Assembly: GCA_020466095.1 (NCBI GenBank)
Contig: CM035809.1
Location: forward strand, 27,972,063 to 28,036,062
Source of the DNA: Chlorops oryzae
Taxonomy: Eukaryota > Arthropoda > Insecta > Diptera > Chloropidae
Length of the DNA: 64,000 bases
Reading direction: 5' to 3'
Shown: positions 58,757 to 64,000 of the stretch, piece by piece
Layout of the letters: every line of letters begins with the position of its first letter
Numbering within the stretch: position 1 is the stretch's first letter
The notes under the pieces: generated by a model
The model's database searches: none
Told to the model about the DNA's origin: nothing
Seen by the model: only the letters and a program-made list of their open reading frames with translations
Position numbers and translations under genes: made by a program

Positions 58757-59180
58757 GCTTTTCTCCTTGCTCGAGGCGTTACTTTGAACATCCATATTTT
58801 CATTCTCTAACTTTTCGATCGTTTGAAGCTCCTCTTCTTCGCCTTCTTCATCGCTAAAAAGTCCCGTGTTTGCTAATTTCCCGTGTTGCTTTATATGTGC
58901 TTTGAATAGTTTCTTGGATTGGAATCTAAGCAAGAAAGAATTTTATTTCAAAAATTAATAAAAACTAAAGAGCACATTTCCTTACACTTTGTCACAAAGG
59001 GCACACTCGTTCTCCTTCATCATCATCAACAGAATCATCGAAATCAAAGCGATTTGTACTAATTTCACTAATACTATAGTAATCCTTTGCGCAATCCTTG
59101 GTGTCCTGACTGTTTAGTGGGTCTTCATACAAATACTCTTCGTACTCAACTTTTATATCCATTTGTGTCGGCGTCCCCAT
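58757..59180 (-). pseudogene. Decayed copy of the 12-exon zinc-finger gene, exons 1-2 only
   Basis: Exon 1 (59180-58986) and exon 2 (58925-58757) align with those of the gene at 52136-56124. An extra G near 59017 (GAAGGAGAAC against GAAGAGAAC) shifts the frame so that a TGA falls right after CPL, before the first finger is finished. The exon 2 donor has become GTCAAG in place of GTAAAT. All finger exons and the basic-motif exons are absent. It is either a dead 5' fragment or, at most, a source of a short acidic peptide (~62 aa). Its 5' flank is shared with the parent. Confidence 0.85.
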
Positions 59181-59762
59181 TGCTTAAAAATAACTTCAAG
59201 TTTGTATTTTTATTTTATTTGCGACCACAGATTTGATTTGTTATTCTTGTGAAGAAGGCGAGTTTATAAATAATTGGTCAACAGCTCCGTATACACGAAC
59301 GAACATGCTCGCGAGCAATGGTACGCCACTGCGATAATCGAATGAGTGAAATAATAAAACAGACCTTCAATCGTTCTGCGAAACAATTGTCTCTTGAAGG
59401 TTTTCAAAATGTGATAAAATTGTTTCTTGTCTGCTTGCGCAGCGTTTCGACTCTGGAAGGATAAATCATTCAAAACAAGATCTCATAGCGTTTAAATCAG
59501 TGGAAAATTATGAAAATAGCTTCCTAATATTTCTTTTTGTAAATATCTTTTCTGGGTGCAAAGGACCTTCATCAAGGATATCGTTGGGTAATACTCCACA
59601 CATCATATTAATTCAAATTACCGTAGAATGGTTTGCTTTTTCGGTCGTGCAGATAAGTCGGAACGTGTAAGAACCGATTTTAATAGAAGCTAAAGCGCCA
59701 CATAGACTTTCCGTCTGACTGAATCAGTCGCTTTGAGGCCTTCTACACCAAGATGTATTTAA
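59181..59762. other. Duplicated 5' flank, then spacer
   Basis: 59181-59520 is homologous to 56125-56345 plus 56684-56800, without the MITE. The remainder is featureless. Confidence 0.6.
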
Positions 59763-59915
59763 CAAGGTGATATCAATATTACAACAAGAACAATAAATCT
59801 GAAACTAAACTGTCAAATTATATGAAATTTTTAGACTTTTTAGATTCTTTGCAACAACAAAGCCATGTGTTTGTTTTAGATTTGTTGTTCTTGTTGTAAT
59901 ATTGACATCACCTTG
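59763..59915. mobile_element. 153 bp hairpin MITE, CAAGGTGATATC ends
   Basis: CAAGGTGATATCAATATTAC and its complement ending GACATCACCTTG. The arms run for about 48 bp each and pair nearly perfectly. Confidence 0.85.
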
Positions 59916-60087
59916 TTCTACACTAGACAATTTTAGTTGCGCGCAACTCATATCGAATTCTCTTTTGGAGTTGCTTTCGTGTCTACATTGGGCCAGCAAC
60001 TGAGTTGCTCGATCGTCAAAATGGAATTCCAGAAGCAACCGAATGTTTTCAACTATAGTAGAAAAGAACGATACAAAACGGCAACAA

Positions 60088-60243
60088 TGTGCCCTTTTAC
60101 ATTTGGGCAACTATTGCCGGCAATTTTTTTAGTTTATGGGCGAGATGAAGCGCAGAGGGGTAGTTTCTATACATCCCCGCACTTCGTCTCGCCAATAAAC
60201 CAAAAAATTGCCGGCAATAGTTGCCCTAATGTTAAAGGGCACA
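60088..60243. mobile_element. 156 bp hairpin MITE, TGTGCCCTTT ends
   Basis: TGTGCCCTTTTACATTTGGG at the left and its complement at the right, with a shared inner block CAACTATTGCCGGCAAT. The arms cover most of the element. Confidence 0.85.
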
Positions 60244-60322
60244 ATTAGAGCTTGAATAAATGAAGCTCAACATGCAAAGCAATAAACAAGATTAGCTTGC
60301 AAAGGATGAAGCATTATTAGTA

Positions 60323-60492
60323 GAGCTCGGATTTTGAATATTTTGCATTTTTTTTGAATTATTTGAATTTATTGAATATTTTGAATTTTTTTGAATATTT
60401 TTTGAATTTTTTTTTTTGAATTTTTTTGAATATTTTTTACATTTTTTTTGAATTTTTTTTTCCATTTCTTTACATATTCAAAATCCGAGCTC
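60323..60492. mobile_element. Diverged AGGGCTCGG-family MITE filled with GAATTTTT repeats
   Basis: GAGCTCGGATTTTGAATAT at the left and ATATTCAAAATCCGAGCTC at the right are perfect complements. The centre is a run of TTTTGAATATTT-type units. Ends resemble the family at 15859-16100. Confidence 0.7.
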
Positions 60493-60827
60493 GAATGTCA
60501 ACAGTTTCACTTCCCCTAAATGTATGCTTCAATTTTTTTTAAATAATTTTGAAACCGCGATATCTCAAAAACTAGAGCCAATCTAGAAAAACGGTTGATG
60601 GGACTGAATTCAGCGCCCCCTAATTATGTTAACAAGATTTGTCTAAATGTTGTCGGTAAAAAAAAGTACCAAATTCGAGCACAGTGTTATTAGCATTATT
60701 TATATTTTAGCAAAAAGAGTTGACATATTTTTTTTTAGTCCTGTTTTTTATAATAAATACGTTAAAAAACGTTATTTTTTTTATTTTTTCTTAATAAAAA
60801 ACTTATTTGAAATAAAATTATGAAATT
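60493..60827. other. AT-rich 3' flank of the HARBI1-like gene
   Basis: No separate feature. No terminal inverted repeat that could close a transposon around the gene was found here. Confidence 0.5.
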
Positions 60828-62090
60828 TTATGAAAAGCCATTGGCTATCTCGTCTCTGATTTTTCTCCCATCGCTTTGCAAATTGGTATTAGGAGCCAAT
60901 TCGATCGAGTCTTCGGGACTTTCTGGCAAAAAATGTCTATTTTCGGTGTCTTCTACATTATAACTCCTGCAAATGTTGTGGAGTGCTGAGCAGACATTTA
61001 TTATTCTTGAAACTTTCTCTGGCTCATAGTGCATTGTGTTTAACAGGCAGCGAAAGCGACTTTTTAATCCTCCGATAGTTCGGTCTACTATGCTTCGTGC
61101 GGAAGAATGTGCAATGTTAAACTTGTACTCCTTTGAACCGTGCTGAGGATCCCTATACGGAGTTATTAAAAATGGCTCAATTACGTATCCGTCATCTCCT
61201 AGTAGACGACACGTCCGGTCACCGCTCTCGTACTGCTGCAGGAAATATCGACGAGCATTGCTTACAATCCATACGAAGGCATCGTGACTGGAACCCGGAT
61301 ATTGTGAATCGATGGCTCGTATTTTCATATCGTGGTCACAAATCTATTGAAATGTTTTGTCTTTTAAATCATTGAAAAGTTGAGATAAATTATTTTTTTT
61401 GGTTCTTACAATCATAATTTTCATGCTATAATAGCCTTTACGGGATAAATAAAGATGCTCGTTACCACGCGGCTTTACAATTTTGATTAGCGTTCCGTCT
61501 ATGCAACCAGTGATACCAGGAATTTTATGCTGTCTGTAGAAGTATTCCATCGCCTTGGATTTTTCGTCGGAATCCATTGGCAGTTTTATCCAGCGAGGAC
61601 AGACCACGCGCTCCAAAACGTTAATTACGTCATTCAAAAAAAAAGACACCGTAGGTCTGTCTAAAGAAATTTGCAAATCCTTAATCACTGTTTTTTGGAA
61701 ATTGCCCGTTCCCAAAAAACGAAGTGTCGCCGCTAGCTGTATAATAGGACTAATTGACTGCCGGCGAAAATGCGATTCCACAGCCTCCAACAACATACAA
61801 AATGCGCCTTTATTTAGTCTGTATTGAGCTATAAAACTAAAATAAATATGAATGTTGAAATTTGAATAAAAATTAATAAAAATTTGTACCTACGCTGACT
61901 CTGTGTGCAGCTCAAGTGGGTTACTTGGGTCTCTTAAAATATTCTTCCTCAATTTTTCGATATTATTAGCCTCCTCAACCTTTAGATATATTAGTAAAAA
62001 TGCAACGACATCCGAAGTCATGTTAAGTTCGTTCTTCTTTTTATAAATTTTCAAACAACCCGATTCTAAACATTCTCGGGGAATTTTCAT
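60828..62090 (-). CDS. HARBI1-like PIF/Harbinger nuclease, 3 exons, 379 aa
   Basis: Exons: 62090-61894, 61836-61410, 61343-60828. Junctions: CAGC|GTAGGT..TTTTAG|TTT and GATT|GTAAGA..CAATAG|ATT (introns 57 and 66 bp). The splice joins FIAQYRLNKGAF and YYSMKIMI-ICDHDMKI, both conserved family blocks. The DDE_Tnp_4-type nuclease core shows D179 (GCIDGT), D258 (LLGDDGYV) and, where the family has Glu, D295 (SIVDRTIGGLKSRFRCL). The length fits HARBI1 proteins (about 350 aa), with no stops, so it is either a recently active transposase or a host-adopted copy. No terminal repeats or 3-bp duplications enclose it and no partner Myb/MADF gene is beside it. The Asp at position 295 hints at weakened catalysis. 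The first 12 codons overlap a MITE-like terminal repeat; the in-frame ATG at residue 24 (MTSDVVAF) could be the real start. Confidence 0.87.
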
Positions 62091-62363
62091 TAATTATTAT
62101 TTTTGGGCTTTTGGTCCCTCATTTTTCACTTATAGTGAAAAATGTATTATTTTGGCAATTGAAAAAATTTATTTTTCATAAATTGCCGAGAAGTGTGGAA
62201 AGCCGATACGACCGGTTTCGAACCCAGGGGAATTTTAGTGTTTATTTTATAAAATTAAAACTATTAAGTACATTATTAACCGGATGCGATAGAAAATTTC
62301 ACATTTCGGGATGTTTTTGTCTATCTGAGAATCATGATTTCTTATCACATGACATGAACTTAC

Positions 62364-64000
62364 TTGCGAAGGTCCAGGAATTTGTGTTTCATTAGCCGCA
62401 AGAAGACCAGATTTCGAAGCACTCAAACTTTTCTTATTACGACACCTTCTCGTACGTTCTCTCGCCAATGCTCGCCTTCGTTCGGCCCTATATTGATATT
62501 CTTCATCAACTTCCTGAAACCAAAAACAAAAATATTTTTAAAAAACCTAAATAATGTTTTCCAAATTGGTCATGCCAGTCAGAAATGGAAACTTTCATTG
62601 ACTCTCTACTGTTTTCGAAGTATTGAGAAATGTCCAAGAGATGACTGAATATAAACAGTTTTCGTTTTTGTGTTCAAGAACCAAGACATCGAATTTGAAA
62701 CCGGTTTCGTTTTCGAAACAGAATTTCGATTTGATTGCCTGATTTAGACGAAACTGTATCGATTTCAAATCCGATTTCAAAAATTGTCGGTTTCAATAAC
62801 ACCTCCGATAGTGTGTTTTAGTGTTTATTTTATAAAATTAAAATTATTAAGTACATTATTAAACGGAGTACGACAGAAAATTTCACATTTCGGGATGTTT
62901 TGTCTCTCTGAGAATCATGATTTCTTATCACATGACATGAACTTACTTGCGAAGGTGTTTCATTAGCTGCAAGAAGACCAGATTTCGAAACACGCAAACT
63001 TTTCTTTTTAAGATACCTTCTTCTCGAACGTTCTCTCGCCAATGCTCGCTTTCGTTCGGCCCTATATTCTTCCGATTGGTCTCGACTTTCCTCGGCAGGT
63101 TTAACTTGCATCAAAGAATTCAGTGACTGAGATTTCGCCCCATCATTTACATGATATCTTTCCGATTTTTCATCGATTCGGTTTTCTTCTTCAACTTTCT
63201 GAAACGACAAACAAAAATATTTTTAAAAAACCTAAATAATGTTTTCCAAATTGGTCATGCCAGTCAGAAATGGAAACTTTCATTGGCTCTCTACTGTCTT
63301 CGAAGTACTGAGAAAGGTCCAAGAGATGACTGAATATAAATACTTTTGTGATGGCTTAAAACGCAAGAGTCCTGTTGGCGGCAACATGCAACATGTTTGC
63401 GCTTGCAAATATGAATATCTATAAAACCATATTTCTCTCATTTTACCTCGTGTTCCGATTTATAGCTGAAGACTTTTGGGCAAAGTTGACATTGATATAA
63501 TTTTTCATCTGATTTCATCTGAAATATAAAAAAAAATAGCTCATAGTATAAAAAATAATTTAAAATAAACCTATTTACACTTTTCTTCTTGTTTAAAGCA
63601 ATGCTTTGAAGATCCATGGTTTCTGTCTCTGGCTTTTCGATCGATTGAAACTCCTCTTCTTCGCCGCTATCACTAAGCCAGCCATCTAATTTCCCGTGTT
63701 GCTTTAAATGTACTTTAAATAACTTCTTGGATTGGAATCTAAGCAAAAAACAATTTTATTTTAAACATTTATAAAAACTAAAGAGCACATTTCCTTACAC
63801 TTTCTCACACAGGGTACACTCATGCTCCTCATCATCATCATCATCATCAGCAGAATCATCGAAATCAAAACGATTTGTACTAATTTCACTAATACTATAG
63901 TAATCCTTTGCGCAATCCTTGGTGTCCTGACTGCTTGGTGGGTCTGGACACACAAACTCTTCGTCCTCAATTTTAATATCCATTTGTGTCGGCGTCCCCA
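62364..64000 (-). CDS. Third copy of the modular zinc-finger gene, exons 1-5, cut by window end
   Basis: Exon 1 runs off the window: the A of its ATG would be base 64001. Exons: 64000-63799, 63738-63579, 63518-63447, 63198-62947, 62513-62364. They match exons 1-5 of the gene at 52136-56124, with two extra Asp codons in exon 1, three extra codons in exon 4 and intact GTAAGT donors after exons 4 and 5. Finger 1 (ECTLCEKVFQSKKLF..H..H) is intact, and the basic motif appears twice (RALARERSRRRYLKKKS and RALARERTRRCRNKKS). Intron 2 (63578-63519) is 60 bp with no stop, so its retention would keep the frame. The copied segment ends at about 62230 and no finger exons follow; the next same-strand gene is the HARBI1-like nuclease. 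The frame is open, so it could still be expressed as an acidic/basic protein with one finger. Confidence 0.75.

Noticed and set aside
60323..60492. A new satellite of GAATATTTT units
   Set aside because: It is bounded by perfect GAGCTCGGATTTTG inverted ends, so it is better explained as the AT-rich centre of a MITE.

Overview
The window looks like nuclear DNA of a higher fly. It is strongly A+T rich, with glutamine- and histidine-repeat coding sequence, very short introns (58-66 bp) bounded by GT..AG, and dense small inverted-repeat transposons. A tephritid-like genome is my best guess from style alone; nothing in the window proves the family.

Layout. From 1 to 35.5 kb I find no convincing protein-coding exon. 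The region holds non-autonomous DNA transposons, two large composite elements (10.67-13.41 kb and 22.21-27.21 kb), an ~80 bp tandem repeat, two tRNA-derived SINE-like pieces and AT-rich spacer. Each composite element carries a shared ~480 bp leader, with a TATA box and an initiator-like site, running into a 9-bp CACCATCAA minisatellite. The second also contains a foldback transposon flanked by 8-bp target duplications. From 35.6 to 44.1 kb the + strand has two long coding exons (35577-36875 and 42354-44095), rich in Gln/His/Ser and proline, from one or two genes I do not recognise; each has an apparent frame change. A 9-bp AGATCAGCC minisatellite starts directly after the stop of the first.

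From 47 to 49.1 kb there are fragments of a non-LTR retrotransposon: an RNase H domain on + and a reverse transcriptase on -. The latter is split by a hAT-like insertion with a perfect 8-bp target duplication. From 49.6 kb to the end, all genes lie on the minus strand: a nine-finger C2H2 protein (4 exons), a 12-exon C2H2 protein (471 aa), a DUF4806-type protein, a decayed copy of the 12-exon gene, a HARBI1-like PIF/Harbinger nuclease (3 exons), and a third copy of the 12-exon gene that runs off the window and lacks its finger array.

The most unusual object is the 12-exon zinc-finger gene. Six consecutive exons are each exactly 84 bp (28 codons) with phase-0 borders, and every finger is assembled across an exon junction. 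Two further exons with a basic Arg-rich motif are copies of each other. All the internal exons 3-11 could be skipped or repeated without shifting the frame. The local duplications show that such exon-plus-intron units have been copied recently. The HARBI1-like gene has Asp where the family has its catalytic Glu, and its first codons overlap a terminal repeat related to a MITE 14 kb away. All exon structures were read by eye from splice signals and frame and have no transcript support here.
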